Positions 41,691 to 51,569 are shown, counted from the stretch's first letter. The stretch is 57,648 nt of DNA from Gammaproteobacteria bacterium (GCA_014762495.1 JABURT010000049.1:1-57648), one strand, 5' to 3'. Numbers and translations are program-made. Notes: a model not told the origin generated them from the sequence alone.

Positions 41691-42965
41691 CTATAGCTCA
41701 AAGTCGGGGAGTTTCTTGGGCACACCGACATTTTTCAGGCGAATATACTTGGGCAGGCCGTTCTTGTCGTAGGGCGGATAGTCTTCGCCCTTGATCAGCG
41801 GCTCCAGGTATTCGCGGCATTTGTTAGTGATGCCGAATCCATCCTTGCTGATAAAGTTCTTGGGCATCATCTTCTCGACATTGGCCACCTTGTTCAAAGG
41901 AGCCACACCCACTTTCCAGCGATAGGGCTTGTTGGAGGTGCGATCCACGGTCGGCATGACCGAGTTCTCGCCCTTCAAGGCCAGCTGCACCGCGGCCTTA
42001 CCCATGGCATAGGCCTGTTCTACATCGGACTTGGAAGCGATGTGGCGGGCGGCGCGTTGCAGGTAGTCTGCCACACCCCAGTGGAATTTGTAATCCAGCG
42101 CATCTTTCACCATGTTGGCGATCACCGGCGCGGCACCGCCGAGCTGGGCGTGGCCGAAGGCATCTTTCAGGCCCTGGTCGGAGAGGAACTTGCCGTCGGG
42201 CCAGTGCACGCCTTCGGAGACCACCACGGTGCAGTAACCGAATTTTTCGACCTTCTGCTTGACCGCGGCAAGGAACTTGTCCTTGTCGAAAGGAACTTCG
42301 GGGAAGAGGATAACAATGGGGATGGGGTTGTCGTCGCTTGAGGCCATCCCGCCTGCGGCGGCAATCCAGCCCGCATGGCGTCCCATGACCTCGAGTACGA
42401 AGACCTTGGTCGAGGTCTTGGCCATGGAGGCGACATCGAAGCTTGCCTCCATGGTTGAAACCGCGATGTATTTGGCTACCGAGCCGAAGCCGGGGCAGTT
42501 GTCGGTGATGGGCAGGTCATTGTCCACCGTCTTGGGCACGTGAATGGCCTGGATGGGATAGCCCATCTTCTGTGAAAGCTGCGAAACCTTGAGGCAGGTG
42601 TCGGCCGAGTCACCACCGCCGTTGTAAAAGAAGTAACCGATGTTATGCGCCTCGAAGACCTCGATCAGTCGTTCGTATTCGCGGCGGTTTTGCTCCAGGC
42701 TCTTGAGCTTGAATCGACAGGAGCCAAAGGCACCGGAAGGCGTGTGACGCAGGGCCTTGATGGCGGCAGCCGAATCCATGCTGGTGTCGATCAGGTCCTC
42801 GGTCAGGGCACCGATGATGCCGTTGCGTCCGGCGTAGACCTTTCCGATCTTGTCCTTGTTGGCACGTGCGGTCTCAATGACACCGCAGGCCGAGGCGTTG
42901 ATGACGGCGGTCACCCCACCCGATTGCGCATAAAAGGCGTTTTTTTTCTGTTGCTTGGCTGCCAT
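41691..42965 (-). CDS. 6-phosphofructokinase, pyrophosphate-dependent type
   Basis: 424 aa. Active site YNGGGDSADT at residues 114-123 and PKTVDND at 144-150. In the phosphoryl-donor loop the second Asp of GGDDS-type (PPi) enzymes is represented by GGGDS; the T-V-D-N-D motif with Lys145 is also PPi-type. MGRHAGWIAAAGGMAS and the C-terminal MPKNFISKDGFG complete the family. PPi-PFKs are reversible and in autotrophs may also serve sedoheptulose-bisphosphate conversion in the Calvin cycle. Gene stands alone with its own terminator. Confidence 0.92.
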   Translation of the reverse strand: MAAKQQKKNAFYAQSGGVTAVINASACGVIETARANKDKIGKVYAGRNGIIGALTEDLIDTSMDSAAAIKALRHTPSGAFGSCRFKLKSLEQNRREYERLIEVFEAHNIGYFFYNGGGDSADTCLKVSQLSQKMGYPIQAIHVPKTVDNDLPITDNCPGFGSVAKYIAVSTMEASFDVASMAKTSTKVFVLEVMGRHAGWIAAAGGMASSDDNPIPIVILFPEVPFDKDKFLAAVKQKVEKFGYCTVVVSEGVHWPDGKFLSDQGLKDAFGHAQLGGAAPVIANMVKDALDYKFHWGVADYLQRAARHIASKSDVEQAYAMGKAAVQLALKGENSVMPTVDRTSNKPYRWKVGVAPLNKVANVEKMMPKNFISKDGFGITNKCREYLEPLIKGEDYPPYDKNGLPKYIRLKNVGVPKKLPDFEL

Positions 42966-43371
42966 TTCTCTACCCCCTGTTCTAATGTTTTCGAATTGGA
43001 TGTGACGTCGGCCGTGTCGCCGACACAGGGCAGGGTGAGCTTGCGTCCAGCTAACCTGAGAGTCGCACGCAGCCGGTAATCCGGCATGAACGGTTCAGGC
43101 GAAAATGCATGTGTAATCAATAGACGCGGACAGTTGGCTTGAAAAAGACAACTCGACTCCCCTGCGATGTTTGGTGCACTCAGGTCATGACTTGTTTTTA
43201 TCTATATGCCTGAACCAAACGCACATAATTCCTGTCAGAATAGTCTCTCAACAGACCATCAAGGGAAACCCCATACATACTAATGACTCAATCAGTTTGC
43301 CTAATGAGGCTAGGGGGCCTGATGTGATGTTTAAGAATATTATCAACTCATGAAATATTGGGGCGTAGTCT
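42966..43371. other. Intergenic region of 406 bp; no gene seen
   Basis: Divergent control region between the phosphofructokinase and the exported protein gene. A 7-base dyad (CCGTGTCGCCGACACAGG) is at about 43011-43028. No coding frame with ribosome site. Promoters not located. Confidence 0.5.
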
Positions 43372-44067
43372 ATGTCTCGTGTTGCCCAGTTCTTTCTGCT
43401 CCTGTTCTTACCCCTGACGCTTCTGGCCGAACCGAATCCGCAATGGCGCTATCACATCTATAATACTGAAGATGAGTTACTGGGTGAGTATGTCGTCACG
43501 CTCACGTCGTCCGATGCCAGTCGACAGCAAATTCAGGGACGCATGCAGATGTCGGGTAGCTGGATGATGATCCAGTATGAACTGTCAGGAAAAGAAGCGA
43601 TAACTATCGATGAACAGGGGATTGCGGAATTCGTACTCATAGACGATATCGACTCCAGTCTCATGTCGGGCACTCGTCGGACACATGGTAAACGAGAAGA
43701 TAATGTCCTGACCCTGACGATTCGCAAGGACGGTGAAACTGAGGTCAAACAATTTTCACTGGATAGTTTCGACACTATCCGTCGTATCAATACCAAGCAG
43801 CAAAAAGCCTATGCGAAGATGCTGCGTGCGGCACCCGCCAGCTTTCGCAGTCTGAATATTATGCAAGGCGAGATAGAAGAGATTGAAATCGAAGATCTTG
43901 GTGTCGTTTCGATGCAGCTAGATGGAAGAGAAACCCGACTGGAAAAATACCGCATAAAACAACCGGGATTTGATTCGGAAGTGTGGTTACTGCCCGATGG
44001 CACGGTCTATCGCAACGGGGGGAGATTCGGGTATTCTATGCTGCATTTTTCCCCCGATGATTGGTGA
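43372..44067 (+). CDS. Exported hypothetical protein (DUF3108/DUF6134-like)
   Basis: 231 aa with signal peptide (FFLLLFLPLTLLAE). Beta-rich mature domain: WRYHIYNTEDELLGEYVVTLTSSDA, then MMIQYELSGKEAITIDEQGIAEFVLIDD, VEVKQFSLDSFDTI and a C-terminal LPDGTVYRNGGRFGYSM. This fits the DUF3108-type beta-barrel-like periplasmic family from memory. Starts 13 bases before the BLUF gene ends its spacer; it may be co-transcribed with the BLUF and GGDEF-EAL genes. Confidence 0.72.
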   Translation: MSRVAQFFLLLFLPLTLLAEPNPQWRYHIYNTEDELLGEYVVTLTSSDASRQQIQGRMQMSGSWMMIQYELSGKEAITIDEQGIAEFVLIDDIDSSLMSGTRRTHGKREDNVLTLTIRKDGETEVKQFSLDSFDTIRRINTKQQKAYAKMLRAAPASFRSLNIMQGEIEEIEIEDLGVVSMQLDGRETRLEKYRIKQPGFDSEVWLLPDGTVYRNGGRFGYSMLHFSPDDW

Positions 44068-44079
44068 TCAGGTTTTCTT

Positions 44080-44523
44080 ATGTTGAAACTCGTTGTTTAC
44101 GTCAGTGAATACACCGGAAATGAGGCGGATGCAGCGACGGATTTGAACAATATTTGCAGGCACGCAAGCGAGTTCAATGCGCGTCGCAATATTTCCGGTG
44201 TTCTGTTTTACGAGAATTATCATTTCCTACAGGCCATTGAAGGGCCACAGCTGGAGATCGATGGGCTGATGGAATCGATTCGCATGGATTCAAGACACCG
44301 CAATATCGATATCCTGGTGGAAATGGATATTTCGTCCCGCTACTTCAGTCGGTGGAACATGCAACCGATAAACCTTGAAACATCCAGTTTGTTTGAAACA
44401 AAGGTCCTGAAGAAATTGCGTGATGCTTATATGCACAACCTGCAAATATCGGATGCCAGTTTTGTCATGCTGATCCAGGACATTCTCAATACACCCGGGG
44501 CAGAAGAGATTTTGAAATCCTAG
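44080..44523 (+). CDS. BLUF-domain blue-light photoreceptor
   Basis: 147 aa. The flavin-binding BLUF residues are present: Tyr7 in LVVYVSE, Asn33 in FNARRNISGVLFYEN and Gln51 in FLQAIEGP. The 18-residue Asn-to-Gln spacing matches BLUF domains such as Slr1694. Arg/Trp around RYFSRWNMQ are also typical. After about residue 105 a short helical tail follows (VLKKLRDAYMHNLQ). A stand-alone BLUF protein signals through a partner; the PAS-PAS-GGDEF-EAL protein begins one base after its stop. Confidence 0.93.
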   Translation: MLKLVVYVSEYTGNEADAATDLNNICRHASEFNARRNISGVLFYENYHFLQAIEGPQLEIDGLMESIRMDSRHRNIDILVEMDISSRYFSRWNMQPINLETSSLFETKVLKKLRDAYMHNLQISDASFVMLIQDILNTPGAEEILKS

Positions 44524-44524
44524 A

Positions 44525-46591
44525 ATGGCTCAGGCAAAACACCAGACAGACATTGATCTTGCCCAGGTTCTGACCGAGCACACCACCGATGCCGTGTTTC
44601 TGGCCCCACTTTCGGAGGATGGAATTCACGGTGACTTCATCGCCGTCAATCCCACCGCCTGTGAAAGGCTTGGTTACTCACGCGAGGAACTGCTGTGCAT
44701 GAATGCTCGCAGTCTCAATCCCTCGGCGAACCAGGAACGGGTGCGTGCCTATGGGCGTGATCTCATGCGCGAGGGGCTGATACTCTTCGAAGCCATTCAC
44801 GTGGCCAGCGATGGGACGCAGATCCCGGTGGAGGTCACGGCCAAGCGCGTAAGCATAAATGGCCGAGAATACGTCCTCTCGGTTGCCCGTGATCTACGAA
44901 TTAACAAGAAACTCAAATCTCCCGAGACCCTGTTTGGTCGACTGATGGACCATACCTGGGATGAAATCTACGTCATCGAGAGCGACACCCTTCGTATCAT
45001 GCAGGCCAACAAGGGAGCCCTGGATAATCTCGGTTATTCGAGTCATGAAATCCAGGAGTCATCGATGCTGGATATTCTTATTGACTACGATGCCAAGCAG
45101 TTTCGGGAATTGACCCGGCCGCTGTTCAATGGCTCTACGGCAAGGGTGATACTCGAAACCCGGCATCAACGCAAAGGCGGTAGCAACTATCCCGTGGAGT
45201 TACGTCTGCAACTGTCCCATAGTGAAGTCCCGCCTGTATTCTTTGCCATTGCCCACGACATATCCAAGCGCAAGGAAGATGAAGCACGGCTTAACTTCAT
45301 GGCCAACTACGATTCGCTCACCGGGCTTCCCAATCGATCTTCTTTCATGGAGTCGCTCGAATATTCGATTGCCTTATCTCGGCGTACGGAAACATTATCC
45401 GGGCTTGTTTTCATAGACCTGGATGGATTCAAATTCATAAATGACAGCTATGGCCATGATGTCGGTGACCAGCTGTTGGTGGCGGTTGGACAGCGCCTGA
45501 AAAAGACCCTGAGGAAGACCGATTTTGTATCGCGCCTGGGAGGCGATGAATTTACCGTCATCGTGACCAATATTCACAATGTCGAAGGCCTCGAGCGGGT
45601 ATGTGCCAATATCATCCATCACCTTTCCGAGCCCTACGAGCTGGATAATAAGTCCATCCGCATTACCCCCAGTCTCGGTGTCTCCATCATCCCTTTCGCC
45701 CACAATGAAAATCCATTGGAGCTGGTGAAGCAGGCGGATACGGCAATGTACCAGGCCAAGCGCCAAGGCAAGAATACCTTTCATTTTTATGCAGCGGCAC
45801 TGGCCGCCTACGAGTATCGCCGTAATCAGATTGAGGATGCCTTACGCCGTGTCCAGACCAGGGATGAGCTGTATGTTCTTTATCAGCCGCGCATTGATCT
45901 CGAGACCTTGAAGGTGATCGGTGTCGAGACGCTGATGCGCTGGAAGCACCCCGAACTGGGAAATATCGGCCCGGATGAATTCATCCCGATCATGGAAAGC
46001 ACCGGTGTCATTTGTGACACCGGTGCCTGGATCATTGAAGAGAGCTTCCAGCAGTTAAGACAGTGGTGTGAGATTGATCCCGACTTCAAGCTCTCTGTAA
46101 ATATCTCCGCACGCCAATTCGAAACCGAAGAGATTGTCGAGTTCATAGGCAGGCAACTGACAATACACTCAATCAATGCCGCCAATATCGAGGTGGAGAT
46201 CACCGAGGGTGTGCTCATCGCCCATACGGAAGAGACGGATAAGGCATTGCAAGCGCTGCGTGAAATGGGAATTTCTATTTCCCTGGATGACTTCGGCTCA
46301 GGCTATTCTTCGCTGAATTATCTTAGACAATTCCCCATTGATGTCATAAAGATCGACCGCAGTTTTACCCAGGATCTGGGCAGGAATAATGAGGCTGAGG
46401 TGATCATCGAAACCATTATAAACCTCGCCCACAATCTGAAACTTCGGATCACGGCTGAAGGGGTGGAAACCGAACCACAACTGGCGTTCCTGCAGTCCAG
46501 GCGCTGCGACGAGGGACAGGGCTTTCTATTCGAACGGCCGGTCCCGGCCGAGACAATCACACAGCTAATAAATACCGAGTATCGAGGCTAG
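44525..46591 (+). CDS. PAS-PAS-GGDEF-EAL c-di-GMP protein
   Basis: 688 aa. Two PAS domains at about residues 15-125 and 135-245 (HTTDAVFLAPL, HTWDEIYVIESD). The GGDEF motif RLGGDEF is at about 337-343 and intact, so cyclase activity is possible. The EAL domain has ETL at about 465 in place of EAL (GVETLMRWKH), while NISARQF, DDFGSGYSSL and KIDRSF are intact; the Glu is kept, so phosphodiesterase activity may remain. No membrane span. Gene starts one base after the BLUF stop, so light sensing by BLUF probably controls this enzyme. Confidence 0.93.
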   Translation: MAQAKHQTDIDLAQVLTEHTTDAVFLAPLSEDGIHGDFIAVNPTACERLGYSREELLCMNARSLNPSANQERVRAYGRDLMREGLILFEAIHVASDGTQIPVEVTAKRVSINGREYVLSVARDLRINKKLKSPETLFGRLMDHTWDEIYVIESDTLRIMQANKGALDNLGYSSHEIQESSMLDILIDYDAKQFRELTRPLFNGSTARVILETRHQRKGGSNYPVELRLQLSHSEVPPVFFAIAHDISKRKEDEARLNFMANYDSLTGLPNRSSFMESLEYSIALSRRTETLSGLVFIDLDGFKFINDSYGHDVGDQLLVAVGQRLKKTLRKTDFVSRLGGDEFTVIVTNIHNVEGLERVCANIIHHLSEPYELDNKSIRITPSLGVSIIPFAHNENPLELVKQADTAMYQAKRQGKNTFHFYAAALAAYEYRRNQIEDALRRVQTRDELYVLYQPRIDLETLKVIGVETLMRWKHPELGNIGPDEFIPIMESTGVICDTGAWIIEESFQQLRQWCEIDPDFKLSVNISARQFETEEIVEFIGRQLTIHSINAANIEVEITEGVLIAHTEETDKALQALREMGISISLDDFGSGYSSLNYLRQFPIDVIKIDRSFTQDLGRNNEAEVIIETIINLAHNLKLRITAEGVETEPQLAFLQSRRCDEGQGFLFERPVPAETITQLINTEYRG

Positions 46592-46596
46592 GCGCC

Positions 46597-47580
46597 TCAA
46601 CCCCCGGTCATGGACATGAAGCGGATCACCTGGTCCGGCTTTTCCTTGAATTCATGTTTGTGCGGTTTGAGGGTAATGGCGTGACGGATGGCATCCTTGA
46701 GTTCCTCGTCGCTGATGCCGGCGCGCAGCAGGGGTCGCAATTCGAAATTGTGTTCCTGGCCCAGGCACATGTAGAGGGTGCCATCCACCGACAGGCGGAC
46801 GCGGTTGCAGGTCTCGCAGAAGTGCTGGGAGATGGGCGTGATAAAGCCGATCTTGACGTCGGTACCGGCCACCTGGCAGTAGCGGGCCGGGCCGCCGCCG
46901 GGCATGACGCCGGGCACCAGGTCGAAGCGCTGTTGCAGGCGCGCCTTGACGGTCTGCAGGTCGACGTACTGGTCGCTGGCGTTGCGGCCGGTGTCGCCCA
47001 CCGGCATGGTCTCGATGAAGCGCAGGGTAAAGCCGTGCTCGATGCAGAACTCGACCATGTCCTCCACCTCGTCGTCGTTGACCCCCTTCATCACCACCAT
47101 GTTGATCTTGATGGGCGAGAGCCCGGCGGCCTTGGCCGCCATCAGGCCGTCGATCACCTTTTCCAGCTTGCCGGAGGTGATCTCCTTGAAGCGTTCGGGC
47201 TTGAGGGTATCGAGGCTGACGTTGATGCGCGAGACCCCGCCGGTCTTGAGGGCCTGGGCGTGTTTGGCCAGGCGTACGGCGTTGGTGGAGAGGGAGAGGT
47301 CCTCGATGCCGGGCAGGGCGGAGAGGCGCTCGGCCAGTTCCGGCAACTGCTTGCGCACCAGCGGTTCGCCGCCGGTGAGGCGCACGCGTCGGGTACCGAG
47401 TTCACCGAAGGCGCGAATGACGCGCTCGATCTCGTCGAAAGTCAGCCAGTGCTCGGGGGTCTCGAAGTCCTTGAAGCCCTTGGGCATGCAGTAAAAGCAG
47501 CGCAGGTCGCACTGATCCGTGACCGAGAGGCGAACATATTCGATGGAACGACCGAAATTGTCGACGAGCTGGTTTTTCAT
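46597..47580 (-). CDS. moaA: GTP 3',8-cyclase, molybdopterin biosynthesis protein MoaA
   Basis: 327 aa from ATG 47580 (MKNQLVDNFGR); a longer frame to 47685 has no support. Radical-SAM cysteines at Cys24, Cys28 and Cys31 (CDLRCFYC). The second cluster is CETCNRVRLSVDGTLYMC. The C-terminus ends in GG, needed for activity. MoaA makes the first pterin intermediate of the molybdenum cofactor. It lies beside soeA, whose product needs that cofactor. Divergent from soeA and convergent with the GGDEF-EAL gene, five bases apart. Confidence 0.96.
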   Translation of the reverse strand: MKNQLVDNFGRSIEYVRLSVTDQCDLRCFYCMPKGFKDFETPEHWLTFDEIERVIRAFGELGTRRVRLTGGEPLVRKQLPELAERLSALPGIEDLSLSTNAVRLAKHAQALKTGGVSRINVSLDTLKPERFKEITSGKLEKVIDGLMAAKAAGLSPIKINMVVMKGVNDDEVEDMVEFCIEHGFTLRFIETMPVGDTGRNASDQYVDLQTVKARLQQRFDLVPGVMPGGGPARYCQVAGTDVKIGFITPISQHFCETCNRVRLSVDGTLYMCLGQEHNFELRPLLRAGISDEELKDAIRHAITLKPHKHEFKEKPDQVIRFMSMTGG

Positions 47581-47880
47581 GGCATGAACTATAGCGCCTC
47601 GTTTGGGGCTAAACAACAGTAAATTAGTAAGGATTAATATTAAGAGCCGCGAATTCTGTAAAAAAGATGCAAATGTCGGCACCACGCGGCTTTCACTGCT
47701 ATAACTACTTACCTTATTTATATACGCTCTATGTCCGCGCGATGGATGTGGTGATAAGTGAAGATTATTAGCACTTCATCATCATTCAATAATTTTATGA
47801 TGTAGTTAATACGACTTATTAGCAAATTCTTATATTCGAACATAGAATACGTCGATTTTCTCAAAACTGGGGTTCAGGCT
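47581..47880. other. Divergent control region between moaA and soeA
   Basis: 300 bp, AT-rich and non-coding. It must carry the promoters for moaA (-) and soeABC (+). AT-rich runs such as TATAACTACTTACCTTATTTATATA are seen. No hairpin resembling a molybdenum-cofactor riboswitch was recognised. Confidence 0.5.
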
Positions 47881-50769
47881 ATGCAGCAAAATACCGCCGC
47901 AGTCGATACCGAAGACCGCATCGAGGTCAAGAACACGACTTGCTACATGTGTGCATGTCGTTGTGGTATCAAGGTTCACCTGCGTAATGGTGAAGTACGT
48001 TATATCGAAGGCAACCCGGACCACCCCCTGAATAAGGGTGTGCTCTGTGCCAAGGGTTCCTCCGGTATTATGAAACAATACTCTCCGGCTCGACTGACCA
48101 AGCCGCTGCGTCGCAAGCAGGGCGCCGAGCGTGGTGCCAATGAGTTCGAAGAAATCTCCTGGGACGAAGCCTTCGAGATCATGGAAGAGCGCCTGCGCCA
48201 CCTCCGTGATACCGATCCCAAGAAGTTCGCGCTGTTCACCGGCCGCGACCAGATGCAGGCCCTGACCGGCCTCTTCGCCAAGAACTTCGGTACGCCCAAC
48301 TATGCGGCCCACGGCGGTTTCTGCTCCGTGAACATGGCCACCGGCATGATCTACACCATCGGTGGTTCATTCTGGGAGTTCGGTGGTCCCGACCTCGAGC
48401 GCGCCAAGCTGTTCATCATGTTTGGTACCGCGGAAGACCACCACTCCAACCCGCTGAAGATCGAGATCTCTCACTTCAAGCGTCACGGCGGTCGCTTCAT
48501 CTCCGTGAACCCCGTGCGTAGCGGCTACTCCGCCGTTGCCGACGAGTGGGTGCCCATCAAGCCCGGTACCGACGGTGCCCTGCTGCTGGCCATTACCCAC
48601 GAGCTGATCAAGACCGGCCTCTACGACCGCGACTTCCTGGTGCAGTACACCAACTCGGCGCAGTTGATTAACCTCAACGAAGAGTCCGACGAGTACGGCA
48701 TGTTCGTGCGCACCAACGAAGACGAGGACCTGGGCAAGGTACACCCCCAGGACCAGATCTGGTGGGACCGCCTCACCAACAAGGTCGTGCGTACGCACAC
48801 CGAAGGCGCCGATCCCTACCTGCTGGGCGAGTTCACGCTGGAAGACGGCACCAAGGTCAAGCCCGCGTTCCAGATGCTGGCCGACCGCGTCAAGGATTAC
48901 ACCCCTGAATGGGCCGCCAAGATCACCGGCATTCCCGCCGAGACCATCACCCGCCTGGCCCATGAAATGGGTATCACCGCGCGTGATGAGAAGATCGAGC
49001 TGCCCATCGCCTGGACCGACGCCTGGGGCAAGGAACACGAGAGCGTCACCGGCAGCCCGGTCGCCTTCCACGCCATGCGTGGCCTGGCCGCCCACTCCAA
49101 TGGTTTTCACACCATTCGTGCGCTGTCCATCGTCATGTCCCTGCTCGGCACCATCGACCGTCCCGGCGGCTTCCGTCACAAGGCCCCGTTCCCGCGTCCG
49201 ATTCCGCCGTGCCCCAAGACGCCGTCTCATCCCAACGAGATCAAGCCCAACACCCCGCTGCACGGTACCCCGCTGGGCTTCCCCGCCGACCCCAACGACC
49301 TGTTCGTGGACGACGACGGCGAGGCCTTCCGTATCGACAAGGCCTTCTCCTGGGAATTCCCGCTGTCGGCACATGGCCTGATGCAGAACGCCATCACCAA
49401 TGCCTGGCGCCAGGACCCTTACCCCATCGACACGCTGCTGCTGTTCATGGCCAACATGGCCTGGAACTCCTCCATGAACACCGCGGAAGTGCGCAAGATG
49501 CTGGTGGACAAGGACGAGAGCGGCGAATACAAGATCCCGTTCATCATCGTCTGCGACGCCTTCCAGTCCGAGACCGTGGGCTTTGCCGACCTGGTACTGC
49601 CCGACACCTCCTATCTGGAACGTCACGACGTCATGTCCATGCTCGACCGTCCCATCTCCGAGTTCGACGGTCCGGTCGATGCCGTGCGTCTGCCGGTACT
49701 GCCGCCGCTGGGTGACTCCAAGCCGTTCCAGGAAGTCATCGTCGAGCTGGGTTCTCGCCTCGGCCTGCCCGCCTTCGTTAATGAAGACGGCAGCCGCAAG
49801 TTCCGCGACTACCCCGACTTCGTGGTCAACTTCCAGACCGCGCCCGACTCCGGCATCGGTTTCCTGTCCGGATTCCGCGGCAAGAGCGGCGAGAAGTCCA
49901 TGAAGGGCGAGCCCAACCCGAACCAGTGGGAAATGTACGAAAAGAACGGTGCCTTCCATCAAACCGTTCTGCCCAAGTCCTACCAGTACATGCGTAACTG
50001 GAACCAGGGTTACCTGGAATGGGCGCGTTACAACGGCCTGACCCGTCACGTGGATCCCATCAACATCCACATCTACTCCGAGGTGCTGCAGAAGTTCCGC
50101 CTCGCGGCCCAGGGCAAGTACCCCGGCAAGCAGCCGCCCGAGCGTCTGCGCAAGCGCGTCGAGACCTACTTCGATCCGCTGCCCTTCTACTTCGAGCCGC
50201 TGGAAACCCAGCTTATCGACAAGAAGAAGTACCCGCTCAACGCGCTGACTCAGCGTCCCATGGCCATGTACCACTCATGGGATTCGCAGAACGCCTGGCT
50301 GCGTCAGATTCACACCTGGAACTACATGTATGTGAATTCCAAGACCGCCAAGGCCGCGGGCATCGAGGACGGCGGCTGGATGTGGGCCGAGTCCGAGCAC
50401 GGCAAGGTGCGCTGCATGTGCCGTTACTCCGAGTCCACCGAGCCCGGCACCATCTGGACCTGGAACGCCGTCGGCAAGGCCGCCGGTGCCTGGAACCTGA
50501 CCGGCAAGGCCAACGAGTCGCAGAAGGGCTTCCTGCTCAACCACCTCATCGCCGAGGAGCTGCCCAAGAACGAGTGTGGTGACCACGTCTCCAACTCCGA
50601 CCCCATCTCCGGCCAGGCGGCCTGGTTCGATGTGCGCGTGCGCATCTACCCCGCCGGCGAAAACGAGGAGAAGGTCAGCTGGCCTCAATTCGAACCGCTT
50701 CAGCCCGTGCCCGGCATGTCCGAGCGTAAGAAGTGGTGGCAATACTTTGCTGGGAGGAACAAGAAATGA
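47881..50769 (+). CDS. soeA: Sulfite dehydrogenase (quinone) SoeA, molybdopterin subunit
   Basis: 962 aa of the DMSO-reductase family. N-terminal [4Fe-4S] ligands Cys21, Cys24, Cys28 and Cys56 (CYMCACRCG...GVLCAKG). A probable Mo-ligand Cys148 is in HGGFCSVN. The phrases ISVNPVRSGYSAVADEWVPIKPGTDGALLLA and LVLPDTSYLERHDVMS are Mo-bis-MGD family features. No twin-arginine signal, so it is cytoplasmic, as SoeA is. Together with SoeB and SoeC it oxidises sulfite to sulfate directly, complementing the APS route. Its stop overlaps soeB by four bases. Tetrathionate- or polysulfide-reductase paralogues are the alternatives. Confidence 0.88.
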   Translation: MQQNTAAVDTEDRIEVKNTTCYMCACRCGIKVHLRNGEVRYIEGNPDHPLNKGVLCAKGSSGIMKQYSPARLTKPLRRKQGAERGANEFEEISWDEAFEIMEERLRHLRDTDPKKFALFTGRDQMQALTGLFAKNFGTPNYAAHGGFCSVNMATGMIYTIGGSFWEFGGPDLERAKLFIMFGTAEDHHSNPLKIEISHFKRHGGRFISVNPVRSGYSAVADEWVPIKPGTDGALLLAITHELIKTGLYDRDFLVQYTNSAQLINLNEESDEYGMFVRTNEDEDLGKVHPQDQIWWDRLTNKVVRTHTEGADPYLLGEFTLEDGTKVKPAFQMLADRVKDYTPEWAAKITGIPAETITRLAHEMGITARDEKIELPIAWTDAWGKEHESVTGSPVAFHAMRGLAAHSNGFHTIRALSIVMSLLGTIDRPGGFRHKAPFPRPIPPCPKTPSHPNEIKPNTPLHGTPLGFPADPNDLFVDDDGEAFRIDKAFSWEFPLSAHGLMQNAITNAWRQDPYPIDTLLLFMANMAWNSSMNTAEVRKMLVDKDESGEYKIPFIIVCDAFQSETVGFADLVLPDTSYLERHDVMSMLDRPISEFDGPVDAVRLPVLPPLGDSKPFQEVIVELGSRLGLPAFVNEDGSRKFRDYPDFVVNFQTAPDSGIGFLSGFRGKSGEKSMKGEPNPNQWEMYEKNGAFHQTVLPKSYQYMRNWNQGYLEWARYNGLTRHVDPINIHIYSEVLQKFRLAAQGKYPGKQPPERLRKRVETYFDPLPFYFEPLETQLIDKKKYPLNALTQRPMAMYHSWDSQNAWLRQIHTWNYMYVNSKTAKAAGIEDGGWMWAESEHGKVRCMCRYSESTEPGTIWTWNAVGKAAGAWNLTGKANESQKGFLLNHLIAEELPKNECGDHVSNSDPISGQAAWFDVRVRIYPAGENEEKVSWPQFEPLQPVPGMSERKKWWQYFAGRNKK

Positions 50770-51500
50770 CCCAATTAGCTCTTGTAATTGACCTCAACGT
50801 CTGTGTTGGCTGTCACTCTTGTGTCACCAGCTGTAAGCAGTGGAATACTTCGTCCTACACGTCCGGTTCCATGACCGACTTGAATCCTTACGACGAAGAT
50901 CCCAACGGTACCTTCTTCAACCGTGTGCAGACCTTCGAAGTGGGTGAGTTTCCGAATACGGACACCATCCATTTCCCGAAGAGCTGCTTGCACTGCGAAG
51001 ACGCGCCCTGCGTGCCGGTGTGCCCCACCGGCGCCAGCCACAAGCGTGAGAAGGACGGCATCGTGCTGGTCGACTACGACAAGTGCATCGGTTGCGGCTA
51101 CTGCTCCTGGGCCTGCCCCTACGGCGCCCGTGAGCTGGACCCTCGCGAGAAGGTGATGAAGAAGTGCACCCTGTGCGTGGACCGCATCGACGACGAGACC
51201 TTGCCGGAAGAACAGCGCAAGCCCTCCTGCGTCATTCACTGCCCGACCAATGCACGTCTGTTCGGCGATGTTCACGACCCCGATTCCGAGGTCTCCGTGG
51301 CCATTCGCGAGCGTGGCGGTTACCAGTTGATGCCCGAGCAGGGCACCATGCCGGCCAACCACTATCTGCCGCGTTACAAGAACAAGATCACCATCCACGA
51401 GGATGAGCTGCAGCGTGAGGACAACCCTCTGAAGAAGGAAGGCCACCTGCCCGATCCCGGCAGCCGCGCCTCTTCCATCGAGGACTACTCCTCGTTCTAA
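50766..51500 (+). CDS. soeB: Sulfite dehydrogenase SoeB, four [4Fe-4S] subunit
   Basis: 244 aa from ATG 50766. Cysteine motifs: CVGCHSCVTSCKQW, CLHCEDAPCVPVCP, CIGCGYCSWACP and the fourth set CTLCVDR...CVIHCP. This matches the DmsB/PsrB-type electron-transfer subunit. It carries electrons from SoeA to the membrane subunit SoeC. ATGA overlap with soeA. The gap before soeC (69 bases) has a GC-rich dyad at about 51516-51539 without a T-run. Confidence 0.9.
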   Translation: MTQLALVIDLNVCVGCHSCVTSCKQWNTSSYTSGSMTDLNPYDEDPNGTFFNRVQTFEVGEFPNTDTIHFPKSCLHCEDAPCVPVCPTGASHKREKDGIVLVDYDKCIGCGYCSWACPYGARELDPREKVMKKCTLCVDRIDDETLPEEQRKPSCVIHCPTNARLFGDVHDPDSEVSVAIRERGGYQLMPEQGTMPANHYLPRYKNKITIHEDELQREDNPLKKEGHLPDPGSRASSIEDYSSF

Positions 51501-51569
51501 GGGTATTGGTATGTGGCCCGTCGCCGCGAGGCGGCGGGCGACAAGTAACAGATTTAGGAGCAAGAAACG

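Noticed and set aside
46654..47622. 322-codon plus-strand frame opposite moaA
   Set aside because: moaA is clear by cysteine motifs; the opposite product is Ala/Gly/His-rich shadow sequence.
48367..50274. 635-codon open frame on the minus strand opposite soeA
   Set aside because: Shadow of the strongly GC3-biased soeA gene; no ribosome site, and its low-complexity Gly/Val/His-rich product matches no pattern.
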